64,000 nt of DNA from Verrucomicrobiaceae bacterium (GCA_027489965.1 JAIXZA010000162.1:1-64000), one strand, 5' to 3'. Positions 8,436 through 17,079 are shown, counted from the first letter of the stretch. A program made the numbers and translations. The notes: generated from the sequence alone by a model not told the origin.

Positions 8436-9356
8436 ATGAAACACCTTCTCTTCTTTGCTTTCATCACCACGTCGCTTTTCGCCCAAGAGCCAGAACACAT
8501 CCGCGATGTCATTTACACCAAGCACGACGGCGTGGCACTGACGATGGATGTCTTCAAGCCGGCACAGCCAAACGGCGCGGGCATCATCAAGATCGTCAGC
8601 GGCGGTTGGAAATCGAATCACAAGGGCATCAGCGACGGTGGCTGGCCGAAGGCGGGCTACACGACATTCGTCGTCGTGCATGGCACGCAACCGAGGTTTC
8701 AGGTCGAGGAGATCGTGGCTGATCTGAATCGCGCGGTGCGGTTTGTGCGTGCGAATGCGGCATCGTATGGCGTGGACCCGCAGAAACTCGGTGTCACCGG
8801 CAGCAGCGCGGGTGGGCACCTCAGCCTGATGCTCGCGACGCGTGGTGGGCTGGGTGACGCGAAGGCGGCCGACCCTATTGATCGCGAAAGCAGCGCGGTG
8901 AATGCCGTGGCCTGTTTCTATCCGCCCACCGATTACCTGAACTGGTTCGAGCCCGGCGACAACGCCGTCGGCATCGGCAAACTCGAAGCCTATGCGGCTG
9001 CTTTTGGCCCCAAAGCCACCACGCCAGAAGGTCGCGAGGCACTTGGACGTGAGCTGTCGTCGATCTATTGGGTCCACAAAGGCCAGCCTCCCATCTTCAT
9101 CGTTCATGGTGACGCCGATCCGCAGGTCTCCCTCACGCAATCCGAGCGCTTTTTGAAACGCTGCCACGAAGTCGGCACCGTCTGCGAACTCGTCATCCGC
9201 CAGGGCGCCGGCCACGGCGGTTGGCAGGAGATGCCGCAGGATACGGAACGCATGGTGGAGTGGTTTGATCTGCAACTCCTCGGCAAACAGCCGGAGAAGC
9301 CTTTCACGCTGAATGTTTCTTCGCTGCCGAGCACACCAGTGATCAAGACAAAGTAG
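8436..9356 (+). CDS. Secreted alpha/beta hydrolase (esterase/lipase-like)
   Basis: 306 residues starting at ATG 8436 with signal peptide MKHLLFFAFITTSLFA; an in-frame ATG at 8397 would put 13 unrelated residues before it. The nucleophile elbow GSSAG places the catalytic Ser at 124 (VTGSSAGGHLSLMLATR). The acid is probably the Asp in HGDADPQV and the His lies in QGAGHGGW. An oxyanion-type stretch (IVSGGWKSNHKG) precedes them. The order matches BD-FAE/carboxylesterase-like enzymes that remove acyl groups from polysaccharides or small esters. It is transcribed divergently from the glycosidase remnant and ends 16 bp before the AlkC-like gene. Confidence 0.85.
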   Translation: MKHLLFFAFITTSLFAQEPEHIRDVIYTKHDGVALTMDVFKPAQPNGAGIIKIVSGGWKSNHKGISDGGWPKAGYTTFVVVHGTQPRFQVEEIVADLNRAVRFVRANAASYGVDPQKLGVTGSSAGGHLSLMLATRGGLGDAKAADPIDRESSAVNAVACFYPPTDYLNWFEPGDNAVGIGKLEAYAAAFGPKATTPEGREALGRELSSIYWVHKGQPPIFIVHGDADPQVSLTQSERFLKRCHEVGTVCELVIRQGAGHGGWQEMPQDTERMVEWFDLQLLGKQPEKPFTLNVSSLPSTPVIKTK

Positions 9357-9372
9357 CACGAAACCCGTATCC

Positions 9373-10476
9373 ATGCCTGCCGCCGAAGAACCTCTTCCCG
9401 CCCAGCTCAAAGACTGGTTTGATGAAAAGCGCTACCGCTTCATCGCTGGCGAGCTGGCGACGATTTCGACCAAGTTCGACGAAAAGCGCTTCCTGCAGCA
9501 GACGCTGACGGGACTGGTCGAACGAAGTCTCATGCAGCGGCTGCATGAGTGCGCTGTGGCAGCAGAGGCTGCTTTACCAGGCACGTTCCAGCAAAAGGTG
9601 AGTGTTCTACAAAAGCTGGCCCCACGGATGGAGCATTCGTTTGTGGCCATTTTCCTCAGTGATTTTGTGGCGACGTATGGCCTGGACGAGTTCGACCTTT
9701 CCATGGAGGCGCTGCGGTTTTTCACGCCCTATGGTTCGTCGGAGTTTGCGGTGCGGGCATTTCTCCAAAGAGATTTATCAAGAGCTCTGAAAATCATGCG
9801 TAGCTGGGCGACGGACGAGAATGAACATGTGCGTCGGCTGGCCAGTGAAGGATCACGACCACGCCTGCCCTGGGGCCTGAAACTGAAGGATCTGGTGCGT
9901 GATCCGGAACCCTGCGCAGGCATCTTGGAAGCTTTAAAAGACGACGCGTCACTCTATGTGCGACGTTCTGTCGCCAATCATCTCAATGATATCACGAAGG
10001 ACCATCCCGAATGGGTTTTGAGTCGGTTAGAGAGCTGGGACCTGACCCACGAAACGCAGGCCTGGATCGCCCGCCACGCCTGCCGAACGCTGATCAAGCG
10101 GGGTGATTCACGGGCTTTGAGGTTGTTTGGATTTGGCAAAAAAGCGGCGGTATCCGTGGGGCTGACCTTGTCTGCCAGGGAGATCAAGCTGGGGGATCGC
10201 CTGCAAATGCAGGTCGAGATCACTTCAGAATCGTCCAAGTCTCAAAGACTGGCGGTCGATTACATCGTTCATTATGTGAAAGCGCGCGGAGCTGCCTTTG
10301 AAAAGGTGTTTAAATGGACGGAGCTGGAGCTGGCGGCTCAGCAAAAGGTGGTGCTGAGCAAAACCCAAGTCATCCGAGATTTTAGCACGCGAAAGCATCA
10401 CGCGGGGCATCATCGGATCGAGCTTCAGATCAATGGTGAGCGTTTAGCGACAGCTGGCTTTGATCTAGTGCTGTGA
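9373..10476 (+). CDS. alkC: AlkC-type DNA alkylation repair glycosylase with C-terminal Ig-like domain
   Basis: 367 residues. The N-terminal 250 residues are HEAT-like helices with the AlkC signature ENEHVRRLASEGSRPRLPWGLKLK near residues 155-180 and a further repeat at LYVRRSVANHLNDITKDHP. Residues from about 255 form a beta-rich Ig-like domain (VGLTLSAREIKLGDRLQMQ, then HHRIELQINGERLATAGFDLVL). AlkC/AlkD enzymes excise cationic N-alkylated bases without base flipping. The Ig-bearing architecture is the one called AlkC-alpha, where that domain helps hold DNA. It is cytoplasmic and has no signal peptide. The call rests on the RRLASEG-RPRLPW motif and domain order; AlkD or another HEAT protein is less likely. 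Confidence 0.83.
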   Translation: MPAAEEPLPAQLKDWFDEKRYRFIAGELATISTKFDEKRFLQQTLTGLVERSLMQRLHECAVAAEAALPGTFQQKVSVLQKLAPRMEHSFVAIFLSDFVATYGLDEFDLSMEALRFFTPYGSSEFAVRAFLQRDLSRALKIMRSWATDENEHVRRLASEGSRPRLPWGLKLKDLVRDPEPCAGILEALKDDASLYVRRSVANHLNDITKDHPEWVLSRLESWDLTHETQAWIARHACRTLIKRGDSRALRLFGFGKKAAVSVGLTLSAREIKLGDRLQMQVEITSESSKSQRLAVDYIVHYVKARGAAFEKVFKWTELELAAQQKVVLSKTQVIRDFSTRKHHAGHHRIELQINGERLATAGFDLVL

Positions 10477-10503
10477 TCAGGACGTTGCGAAGGTCAAAAA
10501 TCC

Positions 10504-11040
10504 GTGGCATGGACAACCATGATGAAATGCTTTGGATGGGGAATCGCGATGGCGTTGTTTTTGACTTCTTGTGGTCCGGTGGACCGTGAGGGAGTCTCTT
10601 TGGCCTCGTATGAGACGTCTGCGACGGAAGCCCTGGTCAGAGAGATCATCCGCACGCTGCCGGATGTGAATCCCGGGGTGACGAAGAGTTACTCGATCTC
10701 ACTCGGCGAGATTATTTTAGGGCGTGACTTCACGCCGGCGAGTGTGCCTTTCATGAAGCGCTTTGCGGACATGAAGGTGCGTATGGTCAGCGCGAGTGTT
10801 TTAGCAGTGGTGCCTCCCGACAACATGATCGTGGACCCAGACTTACGCGTGGCCTCCTTTGTGATTCAGATCCGCACGATGAAGCAGACGAAGGGCAACG
10901 AATGGGAATATGAGGTCGGTTGGTCATACAAGAAGCTTTTTCAGCGTCAAACATGGACGGTGACCGATGATAATGGGACGTTTACGGCCAAGGCAGGCCC
11001 TGTGCTGGACGGGAATTGGAAGCCTGCGGTCAAGCCTTGA
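10504..11040 (+). CDS. Putative lipoprotein of unknown function
   Basis: 178 residues, not recognised. The N-terminus has a hydrophobic segment ending in the lipobox LTSC, so Cys23 (counting from GTG 10504) would be lipidated after signal peptidase II cleavage. GTG 10504 has GAAGG about 10 bases upstream; ATG 10519 or 10522 would also give a normal lipoprotein signal. The body mixes alpha and beta segments (SYSISLGEIILGRDFTPASVPFMKRF) and looks like a small periplasmic domain. The metX start follows within 40 bp on the same strand, so the two may be co-transcribed, but nothing links their functions. Confidence 0.65.
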   Translation: MAWTTMMKCFGWGIAMALFLTSCGPVDREGVSLASYETSATEALVREIIRTLPDVNPGVTKSYSISLGEIILGRDFTPASVPFMKRFADMKVRMVSASVLAVVPPDNMIVDPDLRVASFVIQIRTMKQTKGNEWEYEVGWSYKKLFQRQTWTVTDDNGTFTAKAGPVLDGNWKPAVKP

Positions 11041-11079
11041 TCGTTGACCATGGGGCTAGGCTCTGCTTTGTCCTCTCCT

Positions 11080-12282
11080 ATGTCTAAAGGTCTCGGCGTC
11101 ACTGCAACGCAATTTTTTCAACTCGGCTCAGCCGCAGAGCCGTTTGTGTTTGGCACAGGTGAATCACTTCCTGGCATTACATTGGCCTATGAGGTCTATG
11201 GAACGCTGAATGAAGAGAAGTCGAATGCGATTCTGCTGTTTCATGCGTTGTCTGGCAGCCAACATGCCGCAGGCATGACACCCGATGTGGCCGGCACGGA
11301 TGATCGCTGGACGGACGATATCAAGCAAGGCTGGTGGAATCTTTTCGTCGGTCCGGGTAAGGCTTTGGATACGAACCGATACTGCGTGATTTGTGTGAAC
11401 TATCTGGGCGGCTGCTATGGCAGCAGCGGCCCTGCTTCCATCAATCCGACAACGGGCAAACCCTATGGGAAAGACTTCCCCTCGGTGTTGTCGAGTGATG
11501 TGGTGCGCAGTCAGGCGGCGTTGTTGGATCATTTGGGCATCTCGACCTTACTCGCGGTGATCGGTGCCTCTGTGGGTGGACTTTTAGCGATCAATTTCGC
11601 AACTCTGTTTCCCCAGCGGGTGAAGATTGTCATGCCAGTAGCCACGGGGCTGCGCACAACCGTGCTGACGCGTTTGACCTTGTTTGAGCAGGTGCTGGCG
11701 ATCGAAAACGATCCGCATTTCAAAGGTGGCGAGTATTATGATGGCCCAGCGCCAGAGTATGGTCTTGCCCTTGCCCGTATGATCTCTCACAAAACCTTTG
11801 TGCATCTCGATGCGATCGAGAATCGCGCACGGCAGACGGTGTCTCAGCCGAATGGTCAGCTGTCCTGGTATAAGGTCGGGCACAATGTGGAAAGCTACAT
11901 GCTGCATCAGGGCAAAAAGTTTGTGAAGCGCTTCGATGCCAATGCCTACCTGCGCATCATCAACATGTGGCTGCGCTATGATCCGCTCAGAGATGCGGGC
12001 GTGGAGAGCTATGAGGACTTGTTTGCGATCAGTCGTGCGGCTGGACATCACTACCTGATCTTTAGCATCGATTCGGATTTCTGCTTTTATCCTGAGGAAC
12101 AGGCTGAGATGGTCGCTGCCCTGGAAAAGGCGGATGTCTCATGCATGCATATCACCGTTCATTCGGATAAAGGGCATGATTCCTTCCTTCTGGAGCCCCA
12201 ACTCTACACGCCGCATCTCGTCTATACGCTGGAAGGCCGCTGGCAGAAATCGTCTCTGGATGATGTGCAGGAAGTGGAATGA
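11080..12282 (+). CDS. metX: Homoserine O-acetyltransferase (MetX-like)
   Basis: About 400 residues from ATG 11080; an earlier ATG at 11050 and a TTG at 11044 are possible. An alpha/beta-hydrolase-fold acyltransferase of methionine biosynthesis that activates homoserine with acetyl-CoA or succinyl-CoA. Family motifs are visible: LAYEVYGTLN, FHALSGSQHAAG, NYLGGCYGSSGPASINP and the nucleophile elbow GASVGG with Ser164. The acid/base pair is likely in IDSDFCFYPEEQ and DKGHDSFL. The elbow is GASVGG rather than the commoner GGSMGG. No SAM-riboswitch-like leader is visible upstream, since the gene starts just after the lipoprotein ORF. It ends against a convergent GGCT-like gene with no spacer. Whether the donor is acetyl- or succinyl-CoA cannot be read from motifs alone. 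Confidence 0.9.
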   Translation: MSKGLGVTATQFFQLGSAAEPFVFGTGESLPGITLAYEVYGTLNEEKSNAILLFHALSGSQHAAGMTPDVAGTDDRWTDDIKQGWWNLFVGPGKALDTNRYCVICVNYLGGCYGSSGPASINPTTGKPYGKDFPSVLSSDVVRSQAALLDHLGISTLLAVIGASVGGLLAINFATLFPQRVKIVMPVATGLRTTVLTRLTLFEQVLAIENDPHFKGGEYYDGPAPEYGLALARMISHKTFVHLDAIENRARQTVSQPNGQLSWYKVGHNVESYMLHQGKKFVKRFDANAYLRIINMWLRYDPLRDAGVESYEDLFAISRAAGHHYLIFSIDSDFCFYPEEQAEMVAALEKADVSCMHITVHSDKGHDSFLLEPQLYTPHLVYTLEGRWQKSSLDDVQEVE

Positions 12283-12633
12283 CTACCAGCAGTCCCCGAG
12301 CTCCGAGGCTGCGGAGACGTCCATCAGATAGCGGTAGCCCTGCACAAGGCGATCCTGAAAGGGCGGAAGAAGTGGGATGAACTCGCGCACATATTCGCCG
12401 ATTTCAGTGCCTTCTAACTCATCGAGCTGTTTCAGACAGGCGTCGTTGATGTCCCAGACTTCACCATGGATGCTGGTGCCGAGGCTTGTATCCAGCACCA
12501 TTCCTGGGTAACCGCCTAAATCGTAGAGACGATAGCGTGGCTCTGTGGTGGCTAGGTCAATGAAGGTCTGCCCGCGCAGGTAGCCATGATTGGAGTGTCC
12601 GCGCTTTAGTGTGCCATAAACGAAGATGAGCAT
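12283..12633 (-). CDS. Gamma-glutamylcyclotransferase-like protein (AIG2/GGCT fold)
   Basis: 116 residues. FVYGTLKRGHSNHGYLRG at the N-terminus is the diagnostic substrate loop of the GGCT/AIG2 family, and QLDELEG supplies the conserved acidic catalytic segment. The length fits the compact bacterial members. These enzymes release 5-oxoproline from gamma-glutamyl amines or peptides; the exact substrate is unknown. It lies 6 bp downstream of the lipoate/octanoate transferase gene on the same strand, so they are probably co-transcribed. Its stop abuts the convergent metX stop. Confidence 0.85.
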   Translation of the reverse strand: MLIFVYGTLKRGHSNHGYLRGQTFIDLATTEPRYRLYDLGGYPGMVLDTSLGTSIHGEVWDINDACLKQLDELEGTEIGEYVREFIPLLPPFQDRLVQGYRYLMDVSAASELGDCW

Positions 12634-12639
12634 GGTGAA

Positions 12640-13335
12640 TCAAGAGAGTAAGTCATCGCGCTCGGTCAGCCATTGGGAGAGAGAAAAGCGCTTGGCCTCC
12701 AGTTCCTGAGCGCGGGTCAAAATAGGCGCTGGCGCCGTGGTGATGGTCAGCACTTCTCTGGCCAACTGCGCTGCCCATTGAGGCCAGAAATCAGGCTGAA
12801 TCTGTACCTGCTGCACGCTACCCTGATGGAGCAGACCCAGTTTTCCACGCCGCTGCCCTGCACCTGCGACTTTGACGGGCCCGCGGATAACATCGTGCAC
12901 GGCCGGTGCCACAAAGCAAAAGGGTGCCTCGATCACATCCTCGGGCATGGCCAGTCGGCAGCCTTTTTGTCCATGATGGGTCAGTGCGTCTGCGAGTGAT
13001 CCGTGAATGCGGCGATAACTCTCCACGGCTGAAGTTTGAGCCCACGAGTCGCTGGCGGGGACGATCACCGAGTAGGTGTAGTCGTCCTGATGCAAGACCA
13101 CCCCGCCACCCGTCCAGCGCCGGACGAGCGGCCATGCAGGCAGTGCCTCCTGGAGTTTGGCTAAATTTTGCGCGTAGCCAAGCGTCGCCGTCGGCTGGTC
13201 CCAAGTATAAATGCGCAGCACTGGCACTGTGCTGTGCTCCAGCCAAGCCTGATCCACCGCCATGTTCATCGGCCCCGAGTGAGTGCCGTCGAGGTGAAGG
13301 ATAAGCTGATCAAAAAAAGGTTCACCAAAGTCCAC
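12640..13335 (-). CDS. Lipoate-protein ligase / octanoyltransferase family protein
   Basis: 231 residues forming one BPL/LplA-LipB catalytic domain. RRWTGGGVVLH near residue 70 is the RR-TGGG-H motif that binds the acyl-adenylate or acyl group, and VKVAGAGQRR near residue 160 holds the conserved Lys. It lacks the C-terminal accessory domain of full-length LplA (about 337 aa). A Cys-Phe pair (APFCFVAP) just before the Lys motif is also seen in LipM octanoyltransferases, where the Cys carries the acyl chain, so octanoyl transfer to GcvH or E2 domains is at least as likely as ligation of free lipoate. It starts divergently from the histidine kinase. Confidence 0.8.
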   Translation of the reverse strand: MDFGEPFFDQLILHLDGTHSGPMNMAVDQAWLEHSTVPVLRIYTWDQPTATLGYAQNLAKLQEALPAWPLVRRWTGGGVVLHQDDYTYSVIVPASDSWAQTSAVESYRRIHGSLADALTHHGQKGCRLAMPEDVIEAPFCFVAPAVHDVIRGPVKVAGAGQRRGKLGLLHQGSVQQVQIQPDFWPQWAAQLAREVLTITTAPAPILTRAQELEAKRFSLSQWLTERDDLLS

Positions 13336-13406
13336 GTTGGAATGATGGCTAGCAGGAGACGCTTGTCATTGGAGATTCCACACTGCATAGAGAGGGAAAA
13401 CAGAGG

Positions 13407-13434
13407 TTGCGCTGATATTTAAGATGAGTATAAT
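13407..13434 (+). promoter_or_regulatory. Sigma-70-type promoter of the histidine kinase operon
   Basis: TTGCGC (13407-13412), a 16-bp spacer and a perfect TATAAT (13429-13434), lying 17 bp before the kinase ATG at 13452. The predicted untranslated leader is only about 10 bases, and no Shine-Dalgarno is visible, so translation may be nearly leaderless. Inferred from sequence alone. Confidence 0.5.
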
Positions 13435-13451
13435 AATGATACTTTCCATAA

Positions 13452-14933
13452 ATGTCGTCCACTTCTAGCCAGACTCCAGTGACTACGCCTCTGCATTTCC
13501 ATGCGGCGGGTGATGGAGTGGAAGTGATTCAGAGTCAATCACCTCCAGCAGATCCAGCGGTAATGAAAGCAGCTGAGGGGTCGGGGCGTTTTGAGGCGGA
13601 GCTTCAAGAGCTAAATTTACGCAATGCGCGACTCGGGGCGTGGTTTGTGATGATTCTGGTACCCTTCTGCTCGGTGTTGGATTGGCTGGCTTACCCTGAG
13701 CAGGTATGGAGCTTTCTGGTTCTGCGATTGATGTGCTCGGCCTTATGCATCCCATTGCTACTTTCCCTTGAGAGATCCTGGGCAGGTCGTTTTCATCGGG
13801 CTTATCCGGTGATTTTGCCTTTGCTACCAGCAATGGCCATTTGCCTCATGATCTACCTGACGGGCGATGGGAATTCCGGCTATTACGCTGGTTTGATGCT
13901 TTGTTTGGTCGGCACCTCCTTTGTCTTTCATTGGACCTTTCGTGAGATCGGTCTGACGGTCGGGCTGGTGCTGGCCTGCTACTTAGCGGCGACAGTACCG
14001 AACCTGCATTTTAATGGAGATCTGAGATCCATCGGGCTCTTTATCAATAACACGCTGTTCATCCTTTTGACCTGCGTGATCCTGTATTTCGGGAGTCGCC
14101 AACATCATGGAATTCGGTTGTTGGAATTTGTCAACCGCTGCAAAGTCGAGGCTCAACGTGAAGAATTACGGAATCGAAATGAAGAGCTGACCCAAACGCT
14201 ACAACGCCTGCGGGAAACGGAAGCGCAACTTACGCAAAGTGAAAAGCTGGCCTCCATTGGGCGGCTAAGTGCTGGGATTGTTCATGAGATCAACAATCCG
14301 CTGAACTTCGTAAAGTCTGCACTTTTTGTCCTGAAAAAGAAGTCCAAGGGCATGACGCCTGAACTGGCGGATTCGGTGAATCAGATCCTCTTTGACATTG
14401 GGGAAGGCGTGGATCGTGTGGCCAACATTGTTTCTGATTTACGCACCTTTGCGCATCCGGAAAACAAGGGAGCACTACCCGTGAATCTATATCATGCCGT
14501 GGCAAAAGCAGTTCGGTTGATGAACAAGCAAGTCGCCGATGCAAAAGCGGAGCTACTGGTGCAGATGCCTGAAAACTGCATCGTGCTCGGAGATGACAAT
14601 CACATCATCCAAATCCTGATCAATTTGATCCAAAACAGCCTGGATGCCATGGCAGGACGTGACGACCCGAGAGTCATCGTGAGCAGTGATTTGGATGCGA
14701 ATGGCATCCGACTGTACCTTCGTGACAATGGTTCAGGAATCCCTGCAGAGCATCTCCAGCGCATCTTTGATCCCTTTTTCACCACCAAGGCCGTGGGCCA
14801 GGGGATGGGCCTGGGGCTTAGCCTCTGCTACCGCATGATGCAGGGCATGGGGGGGCGGATCGAAGCCGCCAGCCAACTCGGTGCTTACACAGAATTTATT
14901 CTTCATTTTCAAATCCCCGCTGCTGCCTCATGA
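13452..14933 (+). CDS. Membrane sensor histidine kinase
   Basis: 493 residues. The N-terminal half holds six or so hydrophobic segments between residues 60 and 215 (AWFVMILVPFCSVLDWL, FLVLRLMCSALCIPLLLSL, VILPLLPAMAICLMIYL and others) with no large periplasmic loop. A coiled coil follows (AQREELRNRNEELTQTLQRL). The H-box SIGRLSAGIVHEINNPL puts the phosphorylated His at 278. The N-box is QILINLIQNSLDAM, with G1 DNGSGIP, F-box FDPFFTT and G2 GMGLGLSLCY. It resembles MASE-like membrane sensors fused to NtrB-type kinases. The gene overlaps the next gene by 4 bp (ATGA), so the pair is coupled. Signal unknown. Confidence 0.92.
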   Translation: MSSTSSQTPVTTPLHFHAAGDGVEVIQSQSPPADPAVMKAAEGSGRFEAELQELNLRNARLGAWFVMILVPFCSVLDWLAYPEQVWSFLVLRLMCSALCIPLLLSLERSWAGRFHRAYPVILPLLPAMAICLMIYLTGDGNSGYYAGLMLCLVGTSFVFHWTFREIGLTVGLVLACYLAATVPNLHFNGDLRSIGLFINNTLFILLTCVILYFGSRQHHGIRLLEFVNRCKVEAQREELRNRNEELTQTLQRLRETEAQLTQSEKLASIGRLSAGIVHEINNPLNFVKSALFVLKKKSKGMTPELADSVNQILFDIGEGVDRVANIVSDLRTFAHPENKGALPVNLYHAVAKAVRLMNKQVADAKAELLVQMPENCIVLGDDNHIIQILINLIQNSLDAMAGRDDPRVIVSSDLDANGIRLYLRDNGSGIPAEHLQRIFDPFFTTKAVGQGMGLGLSLCYRMMQGMGGRIEAASQLGAYTEFILHFQIPAAAS

Positions 14934-16183
14934 ATCCTCTCCTCAGTCCCCATCACATCCTTTATGTGGATGATGAAGAACGCGCTCTGCACTACTTCCG
15001 CCAGTGTTTCGAGGACGAGTATGTCATTCACACGGCGACCAATGCAGCCGATGGTTACAAGCTGCTAGAAACTCACGGTGCCCGCATCGGCATGCTACTC
15101 ACCGATCAGCGCATGCCTGGTGAAAGTGGTGTAGAGTTGATGGATCGCGCGCGGAGATTGCAGCCCAATGTGATCCGCATTCTAGTGACCGCTTACACGG
15201 ATTATGAGAGCGCGGTTAAAGCCGTCAATGAAGGCAGGGCCTGGCGATACTTACATAAGCCGATCGGGCCAGAAATGCTGGGTGAGGTGCTCAAGGAAGG
15301 ACTGGAGGCCTATCAGGCGCTGCTAGATCGTGATAAGTTTCTGCGCGAAAAGGCGGGCGATCTGCGAACGCAATTGATGACAGATAAGGTCATGGGCATG
15401 GGCATCATGGCAGAGGGGCTGAATCACCATATCCGCAATGCGCTGACCGTAGTGAGGGCATTTATTGATCTAGCACCCATGAAGTTGATGGAGGAGATCG
15501 ACGCACGTTACCCGAAAGACCCCTCTTTTTGGATCGAGATGCAGGGCCAAGCGCAATCTCAGATTGATCGCATACAGAGTCTACTGACAAATCTGGCCCA
15601 TGCCTCCTATGCGAAAAAGCTGAAGCGTGAAGATGAGCTGGATTTGCTTGCCGAACTGGAAGAAACACGGGCACAGCATCTTCAGCACCTTCAGGATAAA
15701 AAGTTACGCATTGATCTACAAATAAATCCAGATGTCCCACTGCTGCTGGTGCATGGAGAGCGCTTCCGCCAGATGCTGCGGTTGCTGTTTATCGAAGAGA
15801 TCACACATCTTCACGAAGGTGATTTTGTGCAGATCAAAGCACGCGTCGAAAAAGATACCCAGGGAGATGAGTTTGTGATCATTGAGCTTGCTGATAATGG
15901 GGCTTGGGGCGGCCCACAGGATGTGGCGGCCAATCTCTTTGATCCCTTTTACACACGCAGTCGAAAGCCCGACGATTTCGGGGTCAATATGATGGCCTGC
16001 TATGTCACATTACACCTTCATGGCGGCAGCGTCACTGCACGTCGACTGGAGCCTGGTGGGATGGAGATGGTCATGCGTATGCCCTTGGACCCAAACAAAA
16101 ATACGAAGGAGGCAGAGGATTTCCTCCGCCGTTCCATGAGTCATGATGAGGAATGGGGAAAGCTTCGTGAACTCGCTGCGTGA
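14930..16183 (+). CDS. Response regulator with C-terminal degenerate histidine-kinase-like module
   Basis: 417 residues. The N-terminal receiver domain has the acidic pair (YVDDEE), phosphoacceptor Asp59 (LLTDQRMPG), the Thr of ILVTAYTD and the switch Lys of YLHKPIG. A helical dimerisation segment follows, with NHHIRNALTVV (His166/167), then an ATPase-like region. In that region the N-box Asn is lost (RLLFIEEITHL) and the G2 box is altered (DDFGVNMMACY), although G1 (LADNGAWGG) and FDPFYTR remain. It may therefore act as a phosphotransfer or pseudokinase partner rather than an autokinase. It is the obvious partner of the coupled upstream kinase. No DNA-binding domain is present, so output must be by protein contact or further phosphotransfer. 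Confidence 0.85.
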   Translation: MNPLLSPHHILYVDDEERALHYFRQCFEDEYVIHTATNAADGYKLLETHGARIGMLLTDQRMPGESGVELMDRARRLQPNVIRILVTAYTDYESAVKAVNEGRAWRYLHKPIGPEMLGEVLKEGLEAYQALLDRDKFLREKAGDLRTQLMTDKVMGMGIMAEGLNHHIRNALTVVRAFIDLAPMKLMEEIDARYPKDPSFWIEMQGQAQSQIDRIQSLLTNLAHASYAKKLKREDELDLLAELEETRAQHLQHLQDKKLRIDLQINPDVPLLLVHGERFRQMLRLLFIEEITHLHEGDFVQIKARVEKDTQGDEFVIIELADNGAWGGPQDVAANLFDPFYTRSRKPDDFGVNMMACYVTLHLHGGSVTARRLEPGGMEMVMRMPLDPNKNTKEAEDFLRRSMSHDEEWGKLRELAA

Positions 16184-16185
16184 GA

Positions 16186-16989
16186 TTATTTGCCCATAGC
16201 TAGGCTGCGCTCAGTGGCAGCGCGCACAGCTTGAATGAGCGCATTGCGCAGGCCATGGGCCTCGAGCTGCTCAAGTCCTGCAATGGTTGTTCCGCCTGGG
16301 CTGGTGACTTCGTCTCGCAGCACGGCTGGGTGTTTGCCTGTCTCTAGCACCATTTTGGCCGCACCGGCCACGGTCTGCGCCGCTAGAGTCAACGCTGCGC
16401 CACGAGGTAATCCCATGAGCACGCCGCCATCGGCCAAGGCTTCTATCACAGTATAAATGTAGGCAGGTCCGCTGCCACTGAGGCCGGTTACGGCATCCAG
16501 CAGCTTTTCAGAAACCTCATCCGCAGTGCCGACGGCACCCAGAATCTTTTTGGCCAAAGCAGCATCTTCAAGGGTAGCCGAACTACCGCGTGCGAACGCG
16601 GCAGCGCCCGTGGCGACAAGCGCAGGTGTGTTTGGCATGGAGCGAATGACGCGTTGTGCCGAGCCGAGCCAGCTTTCTAAATCAACCACTTTTAAACCTG
16701 CGGCAATGCTGAGATAAAGGCGACTGCCTGGAACACTAGAAAGCCCCGTGCAAAGCGCCTGCATGTCACCCGGCTTTACCGCCAAAAGGATCACATCTGA
16801 GGCTGCGGCAACCTCGGCAGGGGTGCCCGTGGTGACTGTGCAAGTCAGACCATCTTTCAAAGCAGATACAGCCGCAGGCACCACATCGCTCAAGGCGACG
16901 TGGAGAGCTTCTTTGCCAAGTGCCTTTTCAACGCCACGCAAGAGCGCGCCGCCCATTTTTCCACAGCCGATGAGTCCGAGTTTAAGCAT
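16186..16989 (-). CDS. proC: Pyrroline-5-carboxylate reductase
   Basis: 267 residues from ATG 16989, which gives the family's usual length and begins directly with the Rossmann strand (MLKLGLIGCGKMGGALL). A longer in-frame start at 17055 would add 22 unrelated residues. It catalyses the last step of proline synthesis, reduction of pyrroline-5-carboxylate with NAD(P)H. ILLAVKPGDM, RSMPNTPALVATGAAAFARG and the C-terminal signature ALTLAAQTVAGAAKMV with DEVTSPGGTTIAGL are all present, so the enzyme looks intact. It is convergent with the response regulator gene (stops 2 bp apart) and divergent from the sulfatase gene. Confidence 0.95.
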   Translation of the reverse strand: MLKLGLIGCGKMGGALLRGVEKALGKEALHVALSDVVPAAVSALKDGLTCTVTTGTPAEVAAASDVILLAVKPGDMQALCTGLSSVPGSRLYLSIAAGLKVVDLESWLGSAQRVIRSMPNTPALVATGAAAFARGSSATLEDAALAKKILGAVGTADEVSEKLLDAVTGLSGSGPAYIYTVIEALADGGVLMGLPRGAALTLAAQTVAGAAKMVLETGKHPAVLRDEVTSPGGTTIAGLEQLEAHGLRNALIQAVRAATERSLAMGK

Positions 16990-17079
16990 ACTGTCCCGAT
17001 GTTGGCGGTAGGCAGTGGATCGTGCAAGAAGAGCTTTTTGCTGTAGCAATGTCACAAGTCCATCGTTTGAAAGCCACGG

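Noticed and set aside
8430..9410. 326-codon open frame on the minus strand
   Set aside because: It lies opposite the alpha/beta hydrolase, which has a clear signal peptide and a GSSAG nucleophile elbow.
11041..11079. Possible SAM riboswitch before metX
   Set aside because: There is no room for one: the upstream lipoprotein ORF ends at 11040 and no P1-type pairing or kink-turn sequence is visible.
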